Notes: a model not told the origin generated them from the sequence alone. Positions 25,756 through 34,855 are shown, numbered from the stretch's first letter. The stretch: DNA of 64,000 nucleotides from Oleisolibacter albus (GCF_003336875.1 NZ_QGNJ01000006.1:186001-250000), one strand, 5' to 3'. Numbers and translations are program-made.

Positions 25756-26745
25756 TCAGGCCGGCTGCCAGGCCACGCCGCGATCCAGGCAGGCGATCTG
25801 CGCCGCCAGATCGGCATTGCCCCGCGGGATCGGCTCGCCGAAGAAATGGTCGGAAACCGGGGCGCTGATGCCGTAATGGATTTCCAGCATCAGGCGACGG
25901 CGGCTGCCGGCCCGGGTGCCGGTATGGAAGACGAAGGGATCTTCGGCAAACCCCGTTCCCGCCGCCCCATGAACGGTGATGATATCGTCCGGGCGATAGA
26001 CCCGGGCGATCTGCTGCGGCGACTTCCCCGCCGTCAGCGACAATTGATGGGCCAGGGATTTGCGCCGATGGCTGCCACGGATATAGCGATGCGGCCCCGC
26101 CTCCCCGTCCACATCGGTGAGGTAGAAGAAGAATTTCAGCGAGCGCCAGTCATCGATGTCGGCATGGAAATAGCTCTGCGAGGCCAGATGCATCAGGCGC
26201 AGATGGGCATCGGCCGAAGGGAAACTCCACCAGAGCCGTGCCCGGATCAGCCGTGGCCGGGCATGGAGATAGGCCGCCGCCAATCCCCGCAGGGCGGGAT
26301 CGGCACAGAGTGCGCCGATGGCGCCACAGCGGCTGATCTGTTCGAAATAATGACCGATGATGATGGGGCGGCCACTGCGCCGTTCCCAATCCGGCTGCGC
26401 CGCCGGCAGAAAGGCCAGGCCGCGGTCGAAATTGCCATAACACGGCGTCTGCTCGGCGAAATCGCGGATTTCCCGCACCAGGGCGGGCGGAAGGTCCAGC
26501 CCGCCGCAGAAGCCGTGGGCATCCAGGACGGCACAGGCCGCCGTCACATCCAGATCCCGGAACAGAGGCGATGGGCCGGCCTTTGGCCGTGGCGCGCGCG
26601 TAGCGGCATAGCGCCACAAACCGTAGCGGACGGCGGTGATGCGGGCCCCCATCAGCAGCAGCGGCAAAGTCGGGCGCCGCCGCAGCAGGTGGGCGAACCG
26701 GGGAATGCGATCAAGAATGCGGTGAACCTGCACTGCAACCCCCAC
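25756..26745 (-). CDS. Phytanoyl-CoA dioxygenase-like 2OG/Fe(II) enzyme
   Basis: 329 residues. The iron site is visible in SYFHADIDDWRSLKFFFYLT (His-x-Asp) and the distal FVFHTGTRAGSRRRLMLEIHYG (His, then Arg for 2-oxoglutarate). The linker VDGEAGPHRYIRGSHR is typical of the PhyH family. These enzymes hydroxylate varied small molecules, including sugars and lipids. It follows the exopolysaccharide genes on the same strand but lies about 280 bp upstream of gmd and may be a separate unit. Substrate unknown; the N-terminal 60 residues are basic and match nothing I recognise. Confidence 0.78.
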   Translation of the reverse strand: MGVAVQVHRILDRIPRFAHLLRRRPTLPLLLMGARITAVRYGLWRYAATRAPRPKAGPSPLFRDLDVTAACAVLDAHGFCGGLDLPPALVREIRDFAEQTPCYGNFDRGLAFLPAAQPDWERRSGRPIIIGHYFEQISRCGAIGALCADPALRGLAAAYLHARPRLIRARLWWSFPSADAHLRLMHLASQSYFHADIDDWRSLKFFFYLTDVDGEAGPHRYIRGSHRRKSLAHQLSLTAGKSPQQIARVYRPDDIITVHGAAGTGFAEDPFVFHTGTRAGSRRRLMLEIHYGISAPVSDHFFGEPIPRGNADLAAQIACLDRGVAWQPA

Positions 26746-27155
26746 GCGCCATGCGTTCTGCCGCTTTGCAACAGGACGAGGCTATCACGCCCATCCGCGA
26801 CCGCAGATGGAGCAAAGGCATCTGCCCACTGCCGTCCGACAACCATCCGTTTTCCATGGCCGGGCGGATGAAAAGACCCGGGTCCGCATCCGCGGCGGTA
26901 CACCCCCGCCGCAATGCCGTGTGTCCAGCGGCCATGCCCGGTCCTGGATTTCACTTCCTTCGCAGCAGAGGCTCAAAAGCCGCATTGGCCGGATGCGGTA
27001 GCCCCCGCTATCCTGCCTGCATACAAAGAAATGCAGTCGTGCGCGTCTGCCGGAGGAGGCCGGGGGCGTGAACCCCGGCGTAAGCCGGCCGTGCCAGGCT
27101 TGTGCCTGACACCGGCCGCGTTCTGGCAGCAGTCTGGCAACAGGAAGACAGCATC
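26746..27155. other. Intergenic region, no gene seen
   Basis: 410 bp between divergent genes. Short frames on both strands have unnatural composition and no ribosome site. Only the ribosome site AGGAA at 27142-27146 for the following gene is identifiable. Confidence 0.5.
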
Positions 27156-27518
27156 ATGGCCCATACCCGATCCGAGGAAGACCGTCTGCTGCTGGACAGC
27201 ATGGTGATGTCCTTCTGCGAAACCTTCAGCTTCGCCGGCCTGTGGAAACCCATGGCCCGCAGCGGCTCCCTGCGCCATGGGCCGGGGCGCGAGGACTTCG
27301 AGACGCTTGGCGCCCGTCTGCTGGCGCAATTGCTGGTCAGTGTCGGCATGCTGGCCGCCGTGACACTGGCCGCCGGCCTGTCGCTGCTGGTGCTGTTGGC
27401 TGTGGAGGCCGGGGCGACCACGGCCGCCATGGCCGGCACCATCGCCGGGGCGATGATCCTGCTGCGCTGCATCGCCCACCAGCAGGCGCAGGCGGTGGAG
27501 GATGACAGCCTGTCCTGA
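27156..27518 (+). CDS. Small hypothetical membrane protein
   Basis: 120 residues starting MAHTRSEEDRLLLDSMVMSF, with AGGAA nine bases before the ATG. Two hydrophobic segments lie near residues 68-84 (LLVSVGMLAAVTLAAGLSLL) and 90-108 (ATTAAMAGTIAGAMILLRC), forming a helical hairpin. The N-terminal 60 residues are charged and probably cytoplasmic. I do not recognise the family. It precedes the rhomboid gene by 177 bp on the same strand. Confidence 0.6.
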   Translation: MAHTRSEEDRLLLDSMVMSFCETFSFAGLWKPMARSGSLRHGPGREDFETLGARLLAQLLVSVGMLAAVTLAAGLSLLVLLAVEAGATTAAMAGTIAGAMILLRCIAHQQAQAVEDDSLS

Positions 27519-27695
27519 CCGCCGATAAGGAGCAGGCTGGAACGGGTGGGCCGGCCCCGGGTTACAGGCCGGGCATCGCCATGCGAGGGCGGCCTGTGCA
27601 AGAGTGTCCGACTGTGGGCATGATCGGAAAGGATGGGCGGCTGCGCCCGGGTCAGGTCCGCGCATGCCCGATCAGGCTCCCTACGGGATTGCGTG

Positions 27696-28487
27696 ATGCT
27701 GTTCCTGCCCATCGCCGATGACAATCCGACGCTGCGCCGCCCCATTGTCACCATCGGGCTGATCGTCGCCTGCATCCTGGTGCATCTGTGGCAGCGTTCC
27801 CTGGGAGAGGCTGGCGGACAGACGGCAATCTATGTGCTGGGGGTCATTCCCGCCGTGCTGTTCGGGCAGGCCAGCCTGCCGCCGGACTGGCCGGCGGTAC
27901 CGGCCCTGGCCACCATCTTCACCTCGATGTTCCTGCATGGCGGCTGGCTGCACCTGGCCGGCAACATGCTGTTCCTGTGGATCTTCGGGAACAATGTGGA
28001 GGACAGCATGGGCCGGGGCCGCTTCCTGCTGTTCTATCTGCTGTGCGGTGTGGCCGCCGCCCTGGCCCAGGCGATCTCCGCCCCCGGCTCCAGCGTGCCC
28101 ATGGTCGGGGCCAGCGGCGCCATCGGCGGCGTGCTGGGGGCGTACATGCTGCTGCACCCGCTGGCCAATGTGCGGGTCTTCGCCTGGATCATCATCATCG
28201 TCCGCATCGTCAATGTGCCGGCGGTGCTGGTGCTGGGCCTCTGGTTTGCGGGGCAGGTGCTGAGCGGCGTCTCCACCCCCACCAGCGGCGGTGGCGTCGC
28301 CTTCTGGGCCCATGTGGGCGGATTCCTGGCCGGAGCCCTGCTGATCCCCTTTTTCCGCCACCGCGGCGTGCGCCTGCTGCAGCCTGCGCACAGCCGCGCC
28401 TTCACCACCGTGCCCCGGCCGGTGCTGCGCCGGGGCAGCGTCCCCATGGCCGGCAATGCCCGCCGCCCCTGGGGCGACCGGCTCTAG
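27696..28487 (+). CDS. Rhomboid-family intramembrane serine protease
   Basis: 263 residues with six or more hydrophobic helices. The conserved L1-loop pattern HGGWLHLAGNMLFLWIFGNN is followed by the catalytic serine in GASGAIGG (about residue 139) and the catalytic histidine in WAHVGGFLAG (about residue 206). Rhomboids cut single-pass membrane proteins within the bilayer. The start MLFLPIADDNPT is typical of this bacterial subgroup; a GTG one codon upstream is possible. The soluble C-terminal tail of some 35 residues is basic and proline-rich. Confidence 0.92.
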   Translation: MLFLPIADDNPTLRRPIVTIGLIVACILVHLWQRSLGEAGGQTAIYVLGVIPAVLFGQASLPPDWPAVPALATIFTSMFLHGGWLHLAGNMLFLWIFGNNVEDSMGRGRFLLFYLLCGVAAALAQAISAPGSSVPMVGASGAIGGVLGAYMLLHPLANVRVFAWIIIIVRIVNVPAVLVLGLWFAGQVLSGVSTPTSGGGVAFWAHVGGFLAGALLIPFFRHRGVRLLQPAHSRAFTTVPRPVLRRGSVPMAGNARRPWGDRL

Positions 28488-28493
28488 CCGTGC

Positions 28494-29039
28494 TCATCCC
28501 GCCAAGTCCTTGCGCATGCGCACGAAATCGATGCTGCCGCCCTGCGGGAACGGGTGGGTGTGGCGCTCCACCGGGCTGTAGCCCAGAGCGTCATAGAGCG
28601 GCACGCCCGGCAGGGTGGCCATCAGTTCCAGCGCCAGGAAGCCGTTGAGGCGGGCCTCCGCCTCGCTGACGGCCATGATGGCGCGGCCAATGCCCCGGCG
28701 CGCCACGTCGGGATGCACGAACAGGGCCCGGATATAGGCCGGGTCCCGTCCGGGCGTAAGGTCCCCGCCACTGCGGCAGGGACCACCGGCATCGCTGCCG
28801 AACAGGACGCGGCGGCGGCTCCAGCCACCGCAGGCGACCGGACGCCCGTCCTGCTCGGCAACGAGGTAGGTCTGGTCGCGGATCAGATCCCGATCCACGC
28901 CGAAGGCGCCGGTCAGGGCCAACTCCACCTGCTCCGGCGCATAGAAGCCGGCGCTGAGACCGCGGGCCGAAGCGGCGATGAGATTGTCCAGCACCGGGAC
29001 ATCGTCCAGCAAGGCCTTGCGCAGCCGGATCTGTGGCAT
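28494..29039 (-). CDS. GNAT-family N-acetyltransferase
   Basis: 181 residues beginning MPQIRLRKALLDDVPVLDNLI. The acetyl-CoA site is in IRALFVHPDVARRGIGRAIM (motif A, R-R-G-I-G-R), followed by NGFLALELMATLPGVPLYDALGY, the usual end of the fold. Substrate is unknown. It converges with the rhomboid gene with a 6-bp gap and lies downstream of the cytochrome gene on the same strand, 32 bp away, so it may be the last gene of that transcript. Confidence 0.88.
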   Translation of the reverse strand: MPQIRLRKALLDDVPVLDNLIAASARGLSAGFYAPEQVELALTGAFGVDRDLIRDQTYLVAEQDGRPVACGGWSRRRVLFGSDAGGPCRSGGDLTPGRDPAYIRALFVHPDVARRGIGRAIMAVSEAEARLNGFLALELMATLPGVPLYDALGYSPVERHTHPFPQGGSIDFVRMRKDLAG

Positions 29040-29071
29040 GCTCCCCGCTCCCCCTGACGGTCCGGGCCGCA

Positions 29072-29518
29072 TCAGTGCGGCGCAGCCGGGCGGGCGATCT
29101 TCACGTCCGCCACCGTCACCTTATCCGTATAGCTGTTGCTGAAGTGGCTGCGGACATAGTTGACCACCGCCGCCACCTGTTCATCGGACAGATAGGGGCC
29201 GAAGGACGGCATGGCCTTCTGTCCCTGCAACACCACCGTGATGGGATAGCCCGCCGTCTCGAGATTATGATTGGCGGCCAGGGCCGGATAGGTGCCCGCC
29301 CCCTTGGCGCCCTTGGCGTCGGGCATATGGCAGCCCTGGCAGATGGATGTGTAGATGGCTTCACCATCGTCGGGCGTGGGCTTGGCCAGGGCCGTGGCCG
29401 GCTTGGCCGACTGCACGTCGGTGTTCTGGGCCTGTGCGCCGGTCAGGGGGAGCAGGCCGGCCAACAGCAGGGAAGCCACGGTCAGCATGGCACCCGGCAG
29501 GGCAATGCGCGTCTTCAT
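29072..29518 (-). CDS. Periplasmic c-type cytochrome
   Basis: 148 residues. A signal peptide of about 30 residues ends AGAQA, and one heme-binding motif CQGCH lies at residues 60-64, with the likely distal Met ligand in KAMPSFGPYLSDEQ. This is a class I monoheme cytochrome with the LSDEQVAAVVNYVRS helix typical of electron carriers beside periplasmic dehydrogenases. A good ribosome site (AAAGGAGAAG) precedes the ATG. It follows the amine oxidase gene by 38 bp and may accept its electrons. Confidence 0.88.
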   Translation of the reverse strand: MKTRIALPGAMLTVASLLLAGLLPLTGAQAQNTDVQSAKPATALAKPTPDDGEAIYTSICQGCHMPDAKGAKGAGTYPALAANHNLETAGYPITVVLQGQKAMPSFGPYLSDEQVAAVVNYVRSHFSNSYTDKVTVADVKIARPAAPH

Positions 29519-29556
29519 CGTCTTCTCCTTTGCGGGCGGGAGGCAGCGGATGGCCA

Positions 29557-31149
29557 TCACAGCGCCATGACCCGCTGGTGCAGCCGTGTCACGGCATCCA
29601 TCGCCGACAGGATCGCCCCCTCCTGCCAGGCCGGCAGGTAGGAGACATGCTCGCCGGCCAGCAGCAGGCGCCCGTCGATGGCGCAGAGATCCTTGTAATG
29701 CGCCGCCCGCGTCTCCTCGGTCCAATGGCCGAAGCAGCCCAGGGTCCAGGGCACGCGGTGCCAGCCCACGGCCACGCCGGTATCGAATTCCGCCGTATAT
29801 TGCGGGTGGATCCTGGCGCCGTAGCCGACCACCTCGCGCACCCGCTCCTCCGGCGACATGGCCGTCAGCTTATAGGCATAGGGGCCCCAGCAATAGGCGC
29901 CCAGCAGCACGCCCTTGCCCGTGCTGCCATAGTTGGTGGCGGGATAGCCGATGACCGAGATCGGCAGGTCGGTGTAGCTGATGCCGCCATAGATGGATTC
30001 GTCCTGTTCCCAGAAGCGGCGTTTGAATTGCAGCCCCACCTTCACCGACGCCTCATAGGGGATGGCGTTGATGGCGGCGTTCATGGCCGGGCTGACATCC
30101 TTGTCGATCTGGCTCAGCACCGATGCCGGAATGGTGCAGAGGCACCAGTCGGCACTGGCCGTCTGCGGCGTGCCGCCCGTGCGGGCATCCACATAGCTGA
30201 CGGTGACGCCGCTGCCGGTCTGGCGGATGGCGGTGACCTTGGCGTTGTAGCGGATGACATCCTTGACCTCGCGGGCCATGGCCTGCGGGATCATGTCCAT
30301 GCCGCCCACCGGCTGGAACAGCGTGGTCTGGAACTCGTAGCCGTGGCCGATGCCGATGGCGCGCCAGAGGCCGGACCGCAGCAGTTCCGACAAGGCAACG
30401 GGCTTGGACGGCACCGGCGCACCGTCCAGACCGCCGCCGGGGTCCTTCTCGAAGCCGCGGCGGGTGCTGCTGATCTCCCCCGGCTTGAAGCTGAGGTCCT
30501 GTTCCAGAGCGCCCCAGTCGCGCAGCGCCTCCAGCAGGATTTCCTGGTCCTGCTTGCTGACGGCCTGATCCAGCGCCCCCTGGTTGGTGGCCTTGGCCAG
30601 CAGCTCGGCCACCTGGCCGTGGAAGTCCGCCTCCACCGTGCGGTAGCGCTGGGGCGTGCCGCCGAAGGCCTTGGTCGAATGGACGAAGGCGTTGTAGTTG
30701 ACCTGGACGAAGGGCTCCAGCGCCACACCCAGGCGCTTGCAGTAATCCAGCACGGCATAATGATGGTAGGGGATGCGCCACGGGCCGGGATTGATGTAGT
30801 TGCCCGCGTCGAATCCAACCGTCTGGGTGAAGCCGCCCAGTTCGGTGTAGCTGTCGCCGCCACGCAGCGTCCAGGACCGGCCACCGGCCTTTTCCCGGTA
30901 CTCCAGGATCTGGACCTTGTACCCGGCCTTGCGCAGCTCGATGGCGGCGGACAGGCCGGCGACGCCGGCGCCCAGGATCAGCACGGAGGCGCCCTTGGGC
31001 GTCCCTTCCAGCTTGGGCGGGCCGGAATAGGTGGACTCCGCCGCGAAGCCCAGGCTTGTGGCCGCCTGATACATCACCGACGTCCCGGCCGTCATGCCGA
31101 TCAGCGACAGCAGCCGGCGGCGGCTCATGGGATTGGATTGCTCGACCAT
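29557..31149 (-). CDS. Tat-exported flavin amine oxidase
   Basis: 530 residues. The N-terminus has a twin-arginine signal, SRRRLLSLIG, followed by a hydrophobic stretch, so the folded, FAD-loaded enzyme should be exported. The FAD motif is VLILGAGVAGLSAAIELRKA, then EYREKAGGRSWT, and the C-terminal FAD contact is LLLAGEHVSYLPAWQEGAI. This is the flavin monoamine oxidase / L-amino-acid oxidase family, which turns amines to imines. Neighbours are a receptor, RidA and a cytochrome c, so it may act as a dehydrogenase that passes electrons to the cytochrome. Substrate not readable. Confidence 0.9.
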   Translation of the reverse strand: MVEQSNPMSRRRLLSLIGMTAGTSVMYQAATSLGFAAESTYSGPPKLEGTPKGASVLILGAGVAGLSAAIELRKAGYKVQILEYREKAGGRSWTLRGGDSYTELGGFTQTVGFDAGNYINPGPWRIPYHHYAVLDYCKRLGVALEPFVQVNYNAFVHSTKAFGGTPQRYRTVEADFHGQVAELLAKATNQGALDQAVSKQDQEILLEALRDWGALEQDLSFKPGEISSTRRGFEKDPGGGLDGAPVPSKPVALSELLRSGLWRAIGIGHGYEFQTTLFQPVGGMDMIPQAMAREVKDVIRYNAKVTAIRQTGSGVTVSYVDARTGGTPQTASADWCLCTIPASVLSQIDKDVSPAMNAAINAIPYEASVKVGLQFKRRFWEQDESIYGGISYTDLPISVIGYPATNYGSTGKGVLLGAYCWGPYAYKLTAMSPEERVREVVGYGARIHPQYTAEFDTGVAVGWHRVPWTLGCFGHWTEETRAAHYKDLCAIDGRLLLAGEHVSYLPAWQEGAILSAMDAVTRLHQRVMAL

Positions 31150-31241
31150 GCTCTTGAACCTTCGTGTCCTGCGGGTCCCGCGGGGACCCGTCGGCAGGGC
31201 GGCACGGACCGCCCCGCCAGGGTGCGTCCTGTCGCGGACGA

Positions 31242-33695
31242 TCAGAAGCTCACGCCGAGCTTTACGTAGTACATGCCGCCGTTATAGCCGAACGGGGACG
31301 TGTCCGGATAAACCTGTCCAACTGAATACGTGCCATCTGTCGCCTTATTTACCTTATCAGGGTAAGTATCGAACAGATTCTGGGCACCGAGCGTCAGCGT
31401 GTACATTTCAGCGAACGTGTATGACGCCTCCAGATCGAAGATGATTTCCGATCCGAATGTCTTGGCGTAGTTGGCTGTATCGGTCCACTTGCCGTAATAG
31501 CTGCCACGTCCCAGGACGGACACCGGCCCCAGCGTGTAGGTGGCCGTCAGGTTGCCGCGCCAGCGCGGCAGCTGCTTTTCCAGATCGGCCTTGCGGTCAT
31601 CGCCGATCACGCTTTCGTCACGCTTGATGACCTTGGTGCGGTTGTAGTTGCCGGCCAGGGTCAGGTCCAAGGTGCCGTCCGCCACGTCGAAATCGGTGCG
31701 CAGCACCAGATCCACGCCCTGGGTGCGGGTGTCGAAGGCGTTGGTGAAGTAGTTGACGGCGCCCAGCGTTTCGGCTCCCGGCACCCCCAGCGCCGCCAGG
31801 GCCGTGCGGTCGGCCGCGGTCGGCGTGAAGTCGCCGGACAGGGCGATGCGGTCCTCCACCTTGATGTTGTAATAGTCCAGCGTGGCGGTGATGCCAGCGG
31901 GCAGTGTGGCGACCAGACCGCCGGCCACGTTGAAGCTCTCCTCCGCCTTCAAGGCCTTGGCCCCGAAATAGCGGGCGACGACGCTGGCGGCCGGGTAGGT
32001 GCCGCGCGCCACCGGGCTGGAACTGCCGGCCGGGAAATAGGTCTGGATCGACGAGGTCTGGGACTGGCCCGGCGTCGGCGTGCGGAAGCCCGTATTGACG
32101 CTGGAGCGGATGGCCAGATTGTCGGTCAGCTCATAGCGGCCGCTGACCTTCCAGTTGAAGGTGTCGCCGAAGGTCTCGAAATCCTCGTAGCGGGCGGCGA
32201 CGCCCAGGGTGAAGCCCTCGAACACATCCGTTTCCGTATCGACATAGACCGCGTAATTGTCGCGGGTGAACTCGCCGGAATCCTCGGGCCGGAAACCGGG
32301 ATAGCCGTTGGAGCCAATGGGCATGGCCGAAGGCAGTCCCGTCACCACATCGGTGAAGGTGGCATACGGCCCCACCGTGTAGGAGGCGGTATCGCCAGGG
32401 CTGATCTCGTACAGTTCCTGCCGCCATTCGGTGCCGAAGGCGAAGTTCAGCGGGCTGGCCAGCCCGACCTCGATGGGATAGGCGAAGTCGGCATTGAGTC
32501 CCGTCTCCTCCTGTACCAGCCGCCCCACATGGAAGGAGCGGGGCGAATCCGGCCCCAGCGACGGGTTGACCGTGTTCTTCAGCTCGTAGTCGATCTGGCT
32601 GCGGCCGAAGGAGGCGCTGAGGTTATAGGTCAGCCCCATGGCCAGTTCATGCTTGAAGCCGCCGGTCAGGGACGCGTCCTTGACATCGCCATAGAAACGG
32701 GGCGTGAAGCCGTCGGGGAACCATTCGGTGAAGCGGAAGCCGTCGGGATCGCCCGCCACCGGCAGAGTCGGGCCGTTGACGGCGTGATCCGCCGAAGGCG
32801 GCCGGTAATAGAAGCTGCCGTTCGACTTGGACGCGCCATAATTGCCGAACAGGTAGATCGACTTGCTGTCATCCAGGTCGATGCCCGAATTGACGAACAG
32901 GCGCCCGGCCTCGGCATCGGGATCACCCCAATTCATGGCCAGCTTGGTCAGCGAGGCCGGCGCCCGCGGGTCCTGCACACCGCGGTTGGTGGGGTCGGAC
33001 TTGCTGTACTCGCCCGACACGTTGAAGAAGCCGTTGGGTCCCAATGGCAGACCGACATTGGCGGCGGCCTGGATGCTGTCGCCGTCGCCCTCGTAGGTGG
33101 AGCCGTACTGGACCGTGGCGCTGCCCCCGTCGGCCGCGTCCTTCAGCTGGAAATTCATCACCCCGGCGATGGCGTCGGAGCCGTACTGAGCCGAGGCACC
33201 ATCGCGCAGCACCTCCACCTGCTTGATGGCGATGGCCGGGATCTGCGCCAGATCCGGGGCCTGGGCGCCCGCGGCCAGGGCACCGCCGCCGAGCTGGACC
33301 AGGGCCGAGCGGTGCCGGCGCTTGCCGTTCACCAGCACCAGGGTCTGATCGGGCGGCAGGCCGCGGAGCGTCGGCGGCCGGACGAAGGTGGAACCGTCGG
33401 AAATGGCGTTGCGGCCCACATTGAAGGACGGCACCAGCGTGCGCAGAATATCGTTGGTATCGGTGAAACCCTGCTTCTCCAGATCGGCAGCGCCGAACAC
33501 ATCGATCGGTGACAGGGATTCCGTGGCTGTACGGTTGGCGACACGGGTACCGGTGACGATGACCTCGTCCAGGGCGGCCTGGGCCAGTGCAGCCGAGGGG
33601 ATCAGACCCACCAGACAGGTGCTACACAAAAGACCAAAACCGAAGGTATTTACACGCCGATTTTTCTTATGAAGCTTCCCCGTTGATTGCATCAT
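31242..33695 (-). CDS. TonB-dependent outer-membrane receptor
   Basis: 817 residues. Signal peptide ends AALAQA; the plug starts with the TonB-box-like EVIVTGTR, continues with DILRTLVPSFNVGR and VEVLRDGASAQYGSDAIAGV, and the barrel ends in YVKLGVSF with the terminal Phe. It belongs to the large non-siderophore class with 'LPPDQTLVLVNGKRRH' that often imports organic nutrients. It lies between ridA and the amine oxidase, all on the minus strand, which suggests it brings in the amine or a peptide that supplies it. Codons in the last 200 bp are less GC-rich than in the rest of the gene. Confidence 0.9.
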   Translation of the reverse strand: MMQSTGKLHKKNRRVNTFGFGLLCSTCLVGLIPSAALAQAALDEVIVTGTRVANRTATESLSPIDVFGAADLEKQGFTDTNDILRTLVPSFNVGRNAISDGSTFVRPPTLRGLPPDQTLVLVNGKRRHRSALVQLGGGALAAGAQAPDLAQIPAIAIKQVEVLRDGASAQYGSDAIAGVMNFQLKDAADGGSATVQYGSTYEGDGDSIQAAANVGLPLGPNGFFNVSGEYSKSDPTNRGVQDPRAPASLTKLAMNWGDPDAEAGRLFVNSGIDLDDSKSIYLFGNYGASKSNGSFYYRPPSADHAVNGPTLPVAGDPDGFRFTEWFPDGFTPRFYGDVKDASLTGGFKHELAMGLTYNLSASFGRSQIDYELKNTVNPSLGPDSPRSFHVGRLVQEETGLNADFAYPIEVGLASPLNFAFGTEWRQELYEISPGDTASYTVGPYATFTDVVTGLPSAMPIGSNGYPGFRPEDSGEFTRDNYAVYVDTETDVFEGFTLGVAARYEDFETFGDTFNWKVSGRYELTDNLAIRSSVNTGFRTPTPGQSQTSSIQTYFPAGSSSPVARGTYPAASVVARYFGAKALKAEESFNVAGGLVATLPAGITATLDYYNIKVEDRIALSGDFTPTAADRTALAALGVPGAETLGAVNYFTNAFDTRTQGVDLVLRTDFDVADGTLDLTLAGNYNRTKVIKRDESVIGDDRKADLEKQLPRWRGNLTATYTLGPVSVLGRGSYYGKWTDTANYAKTFGSEIIFDLEASYTFAEMYTLTLGAQNLFDTYPDKVNKATDGTYSVGQVYPDTSPFGYNGGMYYVKLGVSF

Positions 33696-33797
33696 GATTT
33701 CCCCTGTTCAGTATTTTTTGCATTTTTCTCCGCCCGTCTGGTTGACGTTTTCCCCTGGGTGATCCGTGCGCCTGTCGCGCATCGATTTTATTCCAAG

Positions 33798-33818
33798 GGC
33801 CGGGGATGCCCCCCGGCC
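33798..33818 (-). terminator. 8-bp GC hairpin after ridA
   Basis: GGCCGGGG (33798-33805) and CCCCGGCC (33811-33818) pair perfectly around a 5-base loop just after the ridA stop. On the minus strand no T-run follows, so it may only weaken read-through or stabilise the ridA message. Confidence 0.4.
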
Positions 33819-33831
33819 GAACCCGGTCCCA

Positions 33832-34326
33832 TTACTTCGCCTTGGCGGCGACGACCTCGATTTCCACCAGCATGCCGGGGCTGGCCAGGGCGGCCACCTG
33901 CACGGTGGAGCGCGCCGGCTTGTTGGGCTGGTCGGCTGTGCCGAAGAATTTGCGGTAGCTGTTCATCATCCCGCCGAAATCCATCTGGCCGCCCTTGTCC
34001 GGGTCGCCGACCAGATAGACATGCATCAGCACGACATCGCCCATGGTCAGGCCCTGGGCCTTCAGCGTGGCCTGGATCTTGGTCAGCACATCCAGGGTCT
34101 GCGCTTCGGTGTTGCCGAAGGACTGCACGCTGCCCTTGGGCGCGGCGGGATCGGTCACGGACGGCACCGTGCCGCTGAGGAAGACCAGATCCGACCCGCC
34201 CGGCACCAGGACCGCCTGGGCGATCGGGAAATTAGGCACATCCACCCGCTTGATCTCCGCCGCCTGGGCCAGACCGGCCACGGCCGCCAGCATCAGGCCC
34301 AGGACGGGACGCATTGCTTTCACCAT
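33832..34326 (-). CDS. Exported RidA-family imine deaminase
   Basis: 164 residues from ATG 34326, preceded by GGGGAGAG. The first 22 residues form a signal peptide (MRPVLGLMLAAVAGLAQA), so the protein should be periplasmic, unusual for a family that mostly acts in the cytosol. The family signature is complete: PARSTVQVAALASPGMLVEIE, with the substrate-binding Arg139 and Glu155. RidA proteins hydrolyse reactive imines and enamines to keto compounds plus ammonia. Next to an exported amine oxidase, this could finish the reaction in the periplasm. Confidence 0.88.
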   Translation of the reverse strand: MVKAMRPVLGLMLAAVAGLAQAAEIKRVDVPNFPIAQAVLVPGGSDLVFLSGTVPSVTDPAAPKGSVQSFGNTEAQTLDVLTKIQATLKAQGLTMGDVVLMHVYLVGDPDKGGQMDFGGMMNSYRKFFGTADQPNKPARSTVQVAALASPGMLVEIEVVAAKAK

Positions 34327-34855
34327 CACTCTCCCCGCTCTCTTTCGCTTGTGGAGGATTCTGCTGAGGGGCGGCCCCAAGACCGGGTTAGCCCACCCGC
34401 GGCGGCATCTGAAGCCGCAGGCCCCTGCACTCTGGGGCCAGGGTCACCAGGGGCCGACCGCCGCTGGTCACCACCGGATGGGTCGGACCGGACCGGGACA
34501 GCGGCGACCCGCCTGCTCCAGGCCGTCCACCGCCTGTCCGGGCCGATCGGACAGCGCCTCCCGGCACCTCCACCACCCGGACGATGCGTTTCACGACAAC
34601 GGTGACACCGTGCTTGGCCATGCCGCCCCCTTCTCCTGTCCGGGCTGCGGCAGCCGCCGGCGCCCGCCCATCCCTCGACCGGGGTATAGGCAAGTTCCGT
34701 GCCATCGACGATGTCGCACGGATGCTGGCGTTCGCTGTCGCACAGTTCAGCCACCGCCCCTTTGCATTGCACAATTATGCGGCGACGCACACAAACCGCC
34801 CAAATCGCGGGCGATCAGGGAATAACTGCAACAGCCATACGTAAGCAGGCTCAGT
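34327..34855. other. Intergenic region between ridA and the LapG-like gene
   Basis: About 530 bp that contains the possible small protein described at 34388-34621 and otherwise no recognisable gene. The promoter of the ridA group is expected here; I cannot define it. Confidence 0.4.
34388..34621 (-). CDS. Possible small basic protein upstream of ridA
   Basis: 77 residues starting MAKHGVTVVVKRIVRVVEVP. The start has a very strong ribosome site, AGGAGAAGGGGGCGGC, and the frame ends 61 bp before ridA on the same strand. The C-terminal part is rich in Gly, Arg and Ser and matches no family I know. Composition is only partly gene-like, so it may be a leader peptide or no gene at all. Confidence 0.35.
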   Translation of the reverse strand: MAKHGVTVVVKRIVRVVEVPGGAVRSARTGGGRPGAGGSPLSRSGPTHPVVTSGGRPLVTLAPECRGLRLQMPPRVG

